DNA of 59,230 nucleotides from Eubacteriales bacterium (GTDB taxonomy: Bacteria; Bacillota; Clostridia; Oscillospirales; CAG-382): assembly GCA_028705495.1 (NCBI GenBank), contig JAQWDK010000012.1:1-59230 (forward strand). Reading direction: 5' to 3'. The notes below the pieces were generated by a model. The model made no database searches. It saw only the letters and a list, made by a program, of their open reading frames with translations, and had not been told where the DNA came from. Of the stretch, positions 51,869 to 59,230 are shown one piece after another. Numbering within the stretch: position 1 is the stretch's first letter; every line of letters begins with the position of its first letter. The translations under genes were made by a program, and so were the position numbers.

Positions 51869-53272
51869 ATGAGAAAACAAATCAAGCTATTAATTTATAT
51901 ACTCATTTCCATTATTGTATGCCTGAGTGTGGTTAGCTGTGACTTTGAGCCGCGAGATAACTCAGTAACAGAATCATCGGTGTCAGAAGAGCATGAGAGT
52001 TATGTTTTTGATGAAAGCAAAGAGTCGGACGGAGATTTTGAATCGATATCCGGAATTATTATCGATAAAAGCGACGGTTATGTTAGATTGATATCTGAAA
52101 AGGTTATATATAAATTTTATTCGGACGACAGTAGAATTAAATCCGGTAGTACAAAATTTATTCTCGGATACGAAGCCGAAGTGCGTTATACTGGCGAGCT
52201 TGATAAGACTTCAGAAAACCAGACCGTTTTCGTCAGTAAAATAATTGTCGACACTGAATACAACTCATATGAAGAAAGAGCAAAGCAGATTCTCGATACC
52301 ATGTCAACTGACGAAAAGATCGGTCAGTTGTTTCTTGTAAGGTGTTATCCGGACAAGGCGGTAGAGGATATAAAAAACTTGTATATCGGGGGACTTGTGT
52401 TGTTCGCTTCTGATTTTAATAAAAGTCCTGACGAAGTAAAAGCTGATATCAAAAAATACAAATCAGCTGCAAGGTTTGGGCTTGTCGTTTCAGCTGACGA
52501 AGAAGGGGGAACAGTAGTCAGAGTAAGCAGATACCCGCAGTTTAGAAAGACGCCATTCCTGTCACCGCAAAAGCTCTATAAAGACGGTGGCTTTAAACTA
52601 ATAAAAAGCGATACAGCTGAAAAAGCAGAACTTCTTATTTCCCTTGGAATTAATGTTAATCTCGCCCCGGTGGCTGATGTGCCGTCATCCAAAAACAGCT
52701 TCATTTACCAACGTTCTTTCGGGACTGATGCCGCACTAACATCAAAGTATATCGCTGAGGTTGTTGGTGTTAACAGGGAGAAGGGAATAGGCAGCGTTTT
52801 GAAGCATTTTCCCGGTTATGGTGACAATTCAGACACACATATCGGTTTCTCATTTGACAACAAATCACTCAGTGTCTTTCGTGAGCGTGATTTTCTACCA
52901 TTCAAAGCTGGAATCGCTGCCGGAGTGGAAGCGGTGATGGTATCTCACAATACTGTGACTTCTATGGACGACAAAAATCCCGCATCACTGTCAAAGGCAG
53001 TGCACGGGATTTTGAGGGACGAACTCAGATTTGATGGTGTTATTATAACCGATGACCTTTCGATGGATGCAGTCAAAGATTATATAAAGCCGGAGGAAGT
53101 CGGAGTTAGAGCTGTTCTCGCTGGAAATGATGTAATCTGTACTTCAGATTATGAGCTTTTGTATGATTCCATAAAAGAAGCGGTCGAAAATGGCGATATA
53201 AGTGAAGAGAGAATCAACGAGTCGGTAATACGTGTGCTTGTTTGGAAACTGAAGCTAAAAATTATTGATTAA
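51869..53272 (+). CDS. GH3 beta-N-acetylhexosaminidase lipoprotein (NagZ-like)
   Basis: 467 residues. Lipobox VVSC (Cys24), then an acidic Ser-rich linker and an N-terminal extra beta domain (about 60-130). The GH3 barrel contains DEEGGTVVRV, KHFPGYGDNSDTH (the usual KHFPGHG has Tyr here; the Asp-His dyad is kept) and the nucleophile ITDDLSMDAV. Outer membrane-face anchoring suggests a role in peptidoglycan turnover. It converges on the next gene with an 11-bp overlap. Confidence 0.93.
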   Translation: MRKQIKLLIYILISIIVCLSVVSCDFEPRDNSVTESSVSEEHESYVFDESKESDGDFESISGIIIDKSDGYVRLISEKVIYKFYSDDSRIKSGSTKFILGYEAEVRYTGELDKTSENQTVFVSKIIVDTEYNSYEERAKQILDTMSTDEKIGQLFLVRCYPDKAVEDIKNLYIGGLVLFASDFNKSPDEVKADIKKYKSAARFGLVVSADEEGGTVVRVSRYPQFRKTPFLSPQKLYKDGGFKLIKSDTAEKAELLISLGINVNLAPVADVPSSKNSFIYQRSFGTDAALTSKYIAEVVGVNREKGIGSVLKHFPGYGDNSDTHIGFSFDNKSLSVFRERDFLPFKAGIAAGVEAVMVSHNTVTSMDDKNPASLSKAVHGILRDELRFDGVIITDDLSMDAVKDYIKPEEVGVRAVLAGNDVICTSDYELLYDSIKEAVENGDISEERINESVIRVLVWKLKLKIID

Positions 53273-54488
53273 GCTTAAAAACTCTCTCGGCCGCAGCTTG
53301 AATTGCAATACGCGCGCTTTCATAAGTAAGCCCTCCCTGCATAAAAACAGAATATGGAGGACGCATCGGTGCATCAGCGGATAGTTCGATTGATGCTCCT
53401 TGGGTAAAAGCTCCAGCTGCCATAATAACCGGGTCATCGTAGCCCGGCATGTCCCATGGTTCGGGAACAGCGGAAGAATCAATAGGTGACATCGATTGAA
53501 TTCCGGCGCAGAAAGCGCATACATTTTCCGGACTTTCTAAGTTGATAGTCTGTATAATATCGAACCGTTTTTCAAAAGGAGTGGGCGATACAGTGAAACC
53601 GGACGTTTCAAATATCTTTGCTGTAAGGGCTGCAGCTTTTAACGACTGAGCAACGACATGGGGTGCAAAAAACAACCCCTTTATCATCGGTTTTGTGTGA
53701 CCGAGAGATGCTCCGCATTCCAGTCCTATACTCGGTGCGGTAAGTCTTTCAGCTGCGAGAGACACAGCTTTTTTTGTACCCACAAGATAGCCACCGGTTT
53801 CAGCGATACCACCGCCGGGGTTCTTTATAAGAGAACCTACAGTCAGATCTGCTCCTACAAAAGGCGGCTCGTGTTCCTCACAAAACTCACCGTAGCAGTT
53901 ATCAACCATAATAAACGCATCCGATATGCTCTTTACAACACTACAAACCTCGCCAATTTCCGACACAGAAAGAGTACGCCTTGCGCCGTTATATCCTCTT
54001 GAACGCTGAAGGTAGACAACCTTGATGGTTTTGTCTTCTAATAGCGTTCTTTTTATTTCTTCTATGTCCATAAAATTTTCAGTTTGTCTGTATTTAATAC
54101 CAAAGTCAGCGAGTGAACCGGAATGTGGGGTCAGTCCAATAACACCATGTATCGTGTCATAGGGTATACCTGTGGCGCAAAGCATCATATCACCTGGTCG
54201 AAGCAGTCCAAAGAGCCCGACTGTAAGTGCATGGGTTCCTGAAACAAGGCTGTGACGTGCAAATCCGTCTTCAGCTTCGAAAATTTCAGCAAAAAGTCTG
54301 TCGCAAAGTTCTCTGCCTGCGTCGCCATATCCATAACCGTCCGTCGGCATAAAGTGTGCAGCACTGACGCGATTTTTGACAAACGCCTTAAGAACTTTCC
54401 TGGTATTGTAAAGTGAAAGCGTGTCAAAGCTTCGGAAAACTTCTGACAGCTCCGTTTCACAGTCTAAAATAAGTTTTTCTATATCCAT
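53262..54488 (-). CDS. Methionine gamma-lyase family (aluminium resistance/YnbB-like) PLP protein
   Basis: 408 residues. Fold-type I PLP enzyme: SGTHALTVGLFGLLRPGD, MVDNCYGEF, and the Schiff-base Lys in SLIKNPGGGIAETGGY. The start ATG at 54488 has AAGG well spaced; a GTG one codon earlier is also possible. Members are annotated as methionine gamma-lyase or aluminium resistance proteins, without firm substrate. It follows three M42 peptidase genes in one operon. Confidence 0.9.
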   Translation of the reverse strand: MDIEKLILDCETELSEVFRSFDTLSLYNTRKVLKAFVKNRVSAAHFMPTDGYGYGDAGRELCDRLFAEIFEAEDGFARHSLVSGTHALTVGLFGLLRPGDMMLCATGIPYDTIHGVIGLTPHSGSLADFGIKYRQTENFMDIEEIKRTLLEDKTIKVVYLQRSRGYNGARRTLSVSEIGEVCSVVKSISDAFIMVDNCYGEFCEEHEPPFVGADLTVGSLIKNPGGGIAETGGYLVGTKKAVSLAAERLTAPSIGLECGASLGHTKPMIKGLFFAPHVVAQSLKAAALTAKIFETSGFTVSPTPFEKRFDIIQTINLESPENVCAFCAGIQSMSPIDSSAVPEPWDMPGYDDPVIMAAGAFTQGASIELSADAPMRPPYSVFMQGGLTYESARIAIQAAAERVFKLNQ

Positions 54489-54495
54489 CACTACC

Positions 54496-55488
54496 TTAGA
54501 AGCCTTCCTCTATCGCTGCAGTAAGCAGTGAAACGCAAGCTTCGACATCCTTCATGTCAACGGTTTCTATACCTGAATGGATATACCTTGTCGGTATTGA
54601 AATTACACCGGCGTAAGAACCTGAACCTGCAGTTTGCATCGATGCCGCATCTGTTCCGCCGAATTCGAGTATCTCATACTGGTGAGTAATATCTCTTGCT
54701 TTAGCAAGCTTAGAAAGTCCGTCAACGATTATTTTTGAGCAAATGAGCGAGTTGTCCTTTATCTTGATAGCCGCACCCGCGCCGAGTTTAACAGCCATCG
54801 GTGTCGCGCCGATAGTATCGCCCGTAGCAGTAACATCCACAGCTATCGAATAAGTTGGAGAAACTGCGTTAGCGGCTGGTTTTGATCCACGTAGTCCGAC
54901 TTCCTCTTGAACATTGAAAACAAAATAGGTGTCGTATTTAGCTTTTTTGATACGCTTTGCAGCGGAAACAGCAACGGCGCAGCCTAACCTGTCATCAAAA
55001 GCTTTGGCTGCATATCTATTGTTCATAAGTCTTTGGAATGACGGAGCGAGAGCGCAAACATCGCCGATTTTTACCTTGCGTTCAGCTTCTTTTTTTGTTC
55101 TTGCTCCGATATCAACAATGAGCTTTTTAACAGCTATATCAGCTGCTTTTGTGTTGCTTTCGGGTGCGATAACGCCGTATTGCCCGTTAGCAAATCTCAC
55201 TTTTGCAAATGAACAAGCGATTGCATTGATACCACCAAGGTTTGAAACACGAATCATACCACTATCTTCGATATATGTGACAATAAAGCCGATTTCATCA
55301 GTATGAGCTGATATCATAAGCTTTTTATCACTTGTTTCACCTTTTTTAAGAGCGATAACGCTTCCGAGAGGATCGACACTAATTTCGTCCACATAAGGGG
55401 CAATATCTTTTTTTATCAGCTCCGCAAGCTCCGACTCCGAACCTGTAACAGAAAATGCAGAGGTGTATTTCTTCATTGATTTCAGCAT
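54496..55488 (-). CDS. M42 family metallopeptidase (third of three)
   Basis: 330 residues. Metal and catalytic residues are at AHTDEIGF (His, Asp), KAFDDRLGC (Asp), NVQEEVGLRGS (Glu pair), DVTATGD (Asp) and RYIHSGIE (His), so a two-zinc aminopeptidase of the TET/FrvX type. Its ATG is one base after the stop of the preceding M42 gene, with AAAGGAG inside that gene's last codons. Confidence 0.95.
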   Translation of the reverse strand: MLKSMKKYTSAFSVTGSESELAELIKKDIAPYVDEISVDPLGSVIALKKGETSDKKLMISAHTDEIGFIVTYIEDSGMIRVSNLGGINAIACSFAKVRFANGQYGVIAPESNTKAADIAVKKLIVDIGARTKKEAERKVKIGDVCALAPSFQRLMNNRYAAKAFDDRLGCAVAVSAAKRIKKAKYDTYFVFNVQEEVGLRGSKPAANAVSPTYSIAVDVTATGDTIGATPMAVKLGAGAAIKIKDNSLICSKIIVDGLSKLAKARDITHQYEILEFGGTDAASMQTAGSGSYAGVISIPTRYIHSGIETVDMKDVEACVSLLTAAIEEGF

Positions 55489-55489
55489 T

Positions 55490-56530
55490 TTAATTTTCTC
55501 CTTTAATTAACGCATCGGTTGTAAGAAGTAGCTTTGCAAGGGAGTACACATCCTCAAGGTCGCTTTCTTTAACAACACATGAAGCGGAATGAATGTACCT
55601 ACATGGCGCTGCAAGTCCAACAACACGGACACCTGTGAGCGAGCGCTGTATCGCTGAGCTGTCAGTACCTCCAGCGATAAAGTTCTTTACTTGGTAATTT
55701 ATATTGTTATCCTTTGCTGTTTTTTCGGTAAGTCGGAACAGTTCTCTGTCATAAATCGTGCCACCATCCATAAATACAAGTACCGCTCCTTTACCCAAAG
55801 AACATGCAGTAGCATGCTTTGGTGTACCGAGGATATCCCCTGCAGTGGTTGCTTCTATTACAACGGAAAGGTCGGGGTTGATTTGATAGGTAACAGCTTT
55901 AGCGCCTCTGCAACCTATTTCCTCTCTGGTAGTGAAAGCAAAATAGGTATCGTATTCCGGTTCCTCTCGAATAAGTCTGCAAAGTGTTTGACAACCGAAA
56001 CGGTCATCAATGGCTTTTGATTTGATAAATCCGTCACCGAAATGCTCGAAATTGGGAACAAAGCTTCCTGTGTCGCCGACACCTATAAACTTTTCAGCTT
56101 CTTCACGGCTATCACATCCGATATCGATATACATCTTATTTTTCGGCGTTGTTTTCTCACGCTCTTCTTTCGTCTGCATGTGAATAGCTTTTGCCGAAAG
56201 AATACCAAGTTTCCTATTCTTGCCCAGTACTACACGCCTACCAGCCATAACACGAACATCAATACCGCCAAGGGTGTCGAAGAGAACTCGTCCATCTTCG
56301 GTAATGTACTTGACCATAAAGCCAACTTCGTCCATATGGGCTGCGAACATAATCTTTTTATCTGATTTTCTACCTTTTTTGAAGGTGATAAGGTTACCGA
56401 TGGCATCTAATTTTACCGAATCGGCAAAGGGGGTTATATCGCTGATAATAGCTTCCCGAACAGCATCCTCTGAACCGGATGGTCCGATGATATTACACAA
56501 GAACTCAAGATCTAAATCGCGGTTTTCCAA
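55490..56530 (-). CDS. M42 family metallopeptidase (second of three)
   Basis: 346 residues. The same set of active-site motifs is present: AHMDEVGF, KAIDDRFGC, TTREEIGCRGA, EATTAGD and RYIHSAS. It lies 4 nt after the first M42 gene. It is a paralogue with a different specificity-region sequence, expected to cut N-terminal residues from peptides in a dodecameric shell. Confidence 0.95.
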   Translation of the reverse strand: MENRDLDLEFLCNIIGPSGSEDAVREAIISDITPFADSVKLDAIGNLITFKKGRKSDKKIMFAAHMDEVGFMVKYITEDGRVLFDTLGGIDVRVMAGRRVVLGKNRKLGILSAKAIHMQTKEEREKTTPKNKMYIDIGCDSREEAEKFIGVGDTGSFVPNFEHFGDGFIKSKAIDDRFGCQTLCRLIREEPEYDTYFAFTTREEIGCRGAKAVTYQINPDLSVVIEATTAGDILGTPKHATACSLGKGAVLVFMDGGTIYDRELFRLTEKTAKDNNINYQVKNFIAGGTDSSAIQRSLTGVRVVGLAAPCRYIHSASCVVKESDLEDVYSLAKLLLTTDALIKGEN

Positions 56531-56534
56531 TCGT

Positions 56535-57569
56535 TTACGCCTCCTTGCTTTCTGATTTTATGAACTCAGCAAGCAGTTTTGCTGTGTTTTCGACGTCATT
56601 GAGGTCGATGATCTCGTTATAAGTGTGCATATGGTATAGTGGAAGGGATATAAGCGCACCGGGGATACCTGCTCTTGTAATCTGCTGGATATGTGCGTCC
56701 GTTCCTGTCGCTGACGGTTCCGCAATGAGCTGATAAGGTAGTGAATTATCTTTAGCCGTTTTGATAATCCTTTCAGTAATATCTCGGCAAGTAGTAGCGG
56801 AATAGGAAATAACACTTCCACCTCCGAGTTTTCTCGCTTTGAATATCTCGTCAGCACCTTCGACATATGCGTTACAAACGTCAAGTGCAATCGCAAGGTC
56901 CGGGTTAACTTCGAACAAACCGGTTGACGCACCGATATAACCTGTTTCTTCTCCACTTGCAAACAAAGCGTAAATATCAAAATCTATATCATTATTTGAC
57001 AGAAGCTCTACCGCACGCATTATTGTTAACATGCAAATTCTATCATCAAATGATTTACCGCAAATTCTGTCACCATTAAGTCTCTCAACTTCGCTCCTGA
57101 AAGCGATGGGGGTACCAATCGGAGCAATTTCTTTGAGTTTGTCAAGTGATAAACCTGTGTCAACTGATAAATCAGCGAGCTTGGGTTTATTTTCTGATTC
57201 GTTTGGTTCCTGTAGATGAGGTGGTTTTGAAATAAACACACCAGGTATTGTTTCACTACCGTAAATAAGTACTTCTGCAGCACTGAGTATTCCTGTGTCT
57301 ATTCCTCCCACATTGACGACTTTTAAAAACCCGCCTTCGCAGACATCTTTTACAAGGAAACCTACCTCATCAAGATGAGCATCAAGTAAGATTTTTTTCG
57401 CATTAGATTTTCCACATCTTTTTACTGCGATAACACTTCCTGTTGGCGTAAATCTAATCTCATCAAATAAATCTCCAAGATGTTCTTCGAGTTCTTTATG
57501 TGCAAGGCATTCTCTGCCGCTCACAGCAGGCAACGCTGAGAGTTTTTTAGCCATTTCAAATAGAAACAT
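56535..57569 (-). CDS. M42 family metallopeptidase (first of three)
   Basis: 344 residues from the ATG at 57569 with AAGGAAAGGA upstream; the frame is open 31 codons further, into the end of murD, and that extension is rejected. Motifs are AHLDEVGF, KSFDDRICM, ASGEETGYIGA and YHMHTYNE. The last His context (YHMHT) differs from its two neighbours, which hints at a different substrate range. It lies 22 nt after murD. Confidence 0.94.
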   Translation of the reverse strand: MFLFEMAKKLSALPAVSGRECLAHKELEEHLGDLFDEIRFTPTGSVIAVKRCGKSNAKKILLDAHLDEVGFLVKDVCEGGFLKVVNVGGIDTGILSAAEVLIYGSETIPGVFISKPPHLQEPNESENKPKLADLSVDTGLSLDKLKEIAPIGTPIAFRSEVERLNGDRICGKSFDDRICMLTIMRAVELLSNNDIDFDIYALFASGEETGYIGASTGLFEVNPDLAIALDVCNAYVEGADEIFKARKLGGGSVISYSATTCRDITERIIKTAKDNSLPYQLIAEPSATGTDAHIQQITRAGIPGALISLPLYHMHTYNEIIDLNDVENTAKLLAEFIKSESKEA

Positions 57570-57591
57570 ATTTTTTCCTTTCCTTAATCGG

Positions 57592-58941
57592 TTAGCGTCT
57601 AAGAGCGTTAACCGCATCTTTATAAATATTTCCGCGCTCTGCGAAATTTTTAAATAAATCAAATGAAGCAGCAGCAGGTGATAAAATCACACAATCTCCG
57701 GCTTTTGCCGCATCATGAGCTGCTTTTACAGCAGATCCCATATCTGAAACCTTGATAACAGTGCCAGCGTAAGCACAATCTGTAAGCATTTTTTCAAGCT
57801 TGTTTGCTGTATGTCCCATAAGAATAGCAGTGTGTACATGTTTTTTGAACACATCACCGAGTATTTCGACGGGTATGTTTTTATCATATCCACCGGCGAT
57901 AACGACCAAAGGTTGTGAAAAGCTTTCTATAGCCGCTTTTGTTCTTGTTGGTGAAGAATCGATAGTTGAATTATAGTATCTTACTCCGCCAAGCTCTCTG
58001 ACAAACTCACATCTATGCTCAACACCACGAAAGTTTTTTACTACCACGTCTGCGCTTGCAGGTGCTGCATACATTTCGGTTGCGGCGATTGCAGCCATCA
58101 GGTTTTCGCGGTTGTGCAAACCTGGAAGCAGCATATCATTACAATCGAGATATTTTTCTTCTCTTTTATATATAAATCTGCCGTCGTAGAAATAATCAGC
58201 TTTTTTATTGGTCCGCGAAAAGAAAAGTGTTCTACTCTTTGCTTCTTTGGAAAACTCCCTCGTTGTTTCGTTATCGTAATTCAGCACAAGAACACCGTTT
58301 GATTTTTGGTTTTTAAATATGCGTTTCTTTGCACCGATATACTCTTCCATATCGGAATGCCAGTCAAGGTGGTTCGGGCTGACATTGGTTACAACTGCCA
58401 CGTCGGGTGAAAACTGCAGCTTCATAAGCTGGAAAGAAGAAACTTCAGCAACAACAAAATCATCTGGAGAGATGTTGGGTAGCTCCATAAATAGATTTTT
58501 CCCGATATTTCCACCGAGATGCACCTTTTTGCCCTCAGCTTCTAAAATTTTTGCGATCAGTGTTGTTGTTGTTGTCTTACCGTCGCTACCTGTGATACAA
58601 ATTGTTTTACACGGACAAAGCGAAAAGAATTCGGGCAGTTCACCTGTTAGGACAACACCATTCTTTTTTGCTTCTTGAAGTTCAGCTGTAAATTTTATAG
58701 CAGGCGAGAGAAACAAATAATCTTCATTGATTCCAGTGAGATAATTATCACCTGTTATAATTTTAATGCCGAGAGAAGAAAGCTCGTCATGTAGATTCTT
58801 TTCAATTTCCTTTTGGTCGCGAACTGTTACTTCGATACCTTTTTCGGAAAACAGTTTTATAATAGGTGTATTACTTACTCCTACACCTATAAAACCAATA
58901 CGCTTATTTCTGTATTTTTTCAATATATAATCGAATGTCAT
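57592..58941 (-). CDS. murD: UDP-N-acetylmuramoyl-L-alanine--D-glutamate ligase
   Basis: 449 residues from the ATG at 58941. An ATG at 58959 is in frame but lies only about 6 nt after the expected transcription start, so the inner ATG is preferred. The N-terminal domain has RIGFIGVGVSN, the ATP loop GSDGKTTTT, then NVSPNHLDWH, and the C-terminal domain VIAGGYDKNIP. It adds D-Glu to UDP-MurNAc-L-Ala. It heads a transcript that probably continues into the M42 genes. Confidence 0.95.
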   Translation of the reverse strand: MTFDYILKKYRNKRIGFIGVGVSNTPIIKLFSEKGIEVTVRDQKEIEKNLHDELSSLGIKIITGDNYLTGINEDYLFLSPAIKFTAELQEAKKNGVVLTGELPEFFSLCPCKTICITGSDGKTTTTTLIAKILEAEGKKVHLGGNIGKNLFMELPNISPDDFVVAEVSSFQLMKLQFSPDVAVVTNVSPNHLDWHSDMEEYIGAKKRIFKNQKSNGVLVLNYDNETTREFSKEAKSRTLFFSRTNKKADYFYDGRFIYKREEKYLDCNDMLLPGLHNRENLMAAIAATEMYAAPASADVVVKNFRGVEHRCEFVRELGGVRYYNSTIDSSPTRTKAAIESFSQPLVVIAGGYDKNIPVEILGDVFKKHVHTAILMGHTANKLEKMLTDCAYAGTVIKVSDMGSAVKAAHDAAKAGDCVILSPAAASFDLFKNFAERGNIYKDAVNALRR

Positions 58942-58971
58942 TTTAATATCTCGATTCATAAATATAAAGTT

Positions 58972-59000
58972 ATTATACCGCTATAATGGGAATAAATCAA
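58972..59000 (-). promoter_or_regulatory. Sigma-A promoter for murD
   Basis: On the minus strand TTGATT (58995-59000), 17 bp, TATAAT (58972-58977). It is back to back with the rnpB promoter, 4 bp away. Confidence 0.75.
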
Positions 59001-59004
59001 CTGT

Positions 59005-59033
59005 TTGACAAATGTTTTCAGGCGTGTTATAAT
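59005..59033 (+). promoter_or_regulatory. Consensus sigma-A promoter for rnpB
   Basis: TTGACA (59005-59010), 17 bp, TATAAT (59028-59033). Transcription is expected to start at about 59040, where the RNase P RNA begins. Confidence 0.9.
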
Positions 59034-59040
59034 TTGATTT

Positions 59041-59230
59041 GGAGGCGGTCGGACGGTCGCGTGACGGCATATCGAAAGATCCTGTCATGAGGAAAGTCCG
59101 GGCTCCGTAGGGCAGGATAGCGGATAACGTCCGCCGAGGGCGACCTCAGGGAAAGTGCAACAGAAATAAACCGCCTATTCGCGAAAGCGAAGGCAAGGAT
59201 GGAAAGGTGAGGTAAGAGCTCACCGCCGCA
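59041..59230 (+). ncRNA. rnpB: RNase P RNA (bacterial type A), 5' part
   Basis: Conserved cores are present: GAGGAAAGTCCGGGCTCC (59089-59106) and AGGGAAAGTGCAACAGAAA (59148-59166), followed by a P10-P12-like region. The gene is cut by the window end. It forms the catalytic RNA of RNase P, which matures tRNA 5' ends. Confidence 0.95.

Noticed and set aside
57570..57662. 31-codon N-terminal extension of the first M42 peptidase
   Set aside because: It overlaps murD and lacks homology; the inner ATG has the ribosome binding site.

Overview
The window reads as a chromosome segment of an anaerobic, low-to-mid GC Gram-positive bacterium of the class Clostridia, probably near Oscillospiraceae/Ruminococcaceae. 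This is inferred from the gene families, not from a marker gene. Supporting signs are the GlgC/GlgD pair, a hybrid-cluster protein with its ferredoxin partner, DUF6179/DUF6323 and DUF4956 proteins, many lipoproteins, type A RNase P RNA, and clear sigma-A promoters (TTGACA-17-TATAAT) with GGAGG-type ribosome binding sites. No phage, insertion sequence, CRISPR array, tRNA or rRNA gene was seen.

Layout. 1-2.5 kb: tail of a gene, a DUF4956 membrane protein and a beta-helix carbohydrate-binding lipoprotein. 2.5-5.7 kb: hcp operon and a divergent Crp/Fnr regulator with a shared control region. 5.7-12.9 kb: rpsT, murC, a DUF4091 protein, a beta-lactamase-fold lipoprotein and the DUF6323-DUF6179 pair. 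12.98-13.56 kb: six 97-bp tandem repeats, then a 27-residue membrane peptide, an MBL hydrolase, a NUDIX hydrolase and a WG-repeat protein. 16.8-26.8 kb: complete glycogen operon glgB-glgC-glgD-glgA-glgP-GH13, followed by an AAC(3)-type acetyltransferase and a sugar-kinase-like phosphotransferase. 28.9-33.7 kb: a SigH-like factor, a zinc-ribbon protein, and on the other strand an ECF sigma / membrane protein / serpin / serpin operon. 34-37.3 kb: bioY, birA, a zinc-ribbon membrane protein and an M55 peptidase. 37.5-41.4 kb: a frameshifted Cu/Zn-SOD-like gene, then nnrDE-lipoprotein-alr. 41.6-51.2 kb: a nonapeptide-repeat membrane protein, dnaE, a membrane protein, a class A PBP, a split ThrE-type exporter and cytidine deaminase. 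51.2-59.2 kb: a Cys-rich protein, a GH3 lipoprotein, a PLP lyase, three tandem M42 peptidases, murD and the 5' part of rnpB.

How the genes work together. The glycogen block holds both synthesis (GlgC/D, GlgA, GlgB) and breakdown (GlgP, GH13) in one transcript. MurC, MurD, Alr, the class A PBP and GH3 NagZ serve peptidoglycan synthesis and recycling. M42 and M55 peptidases, the MGL-like lyase and the ThrE pair suggest peptide and amino-acid turnover. Hcp with its regulator handles nitrosative stress.

The most unusual material is non-coding. One element is a structured repeat whose two stems covary between two loci (12983-13558 and 16461-16650), with a possible third relative in the bioY leader. 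Another is a 13-nt hairpin set exactly 15 nt before the ATG of three unlinked membrane-protein genes. An ECF-sigma-linked pair of lipoprotein serpins is the most striking protein system.
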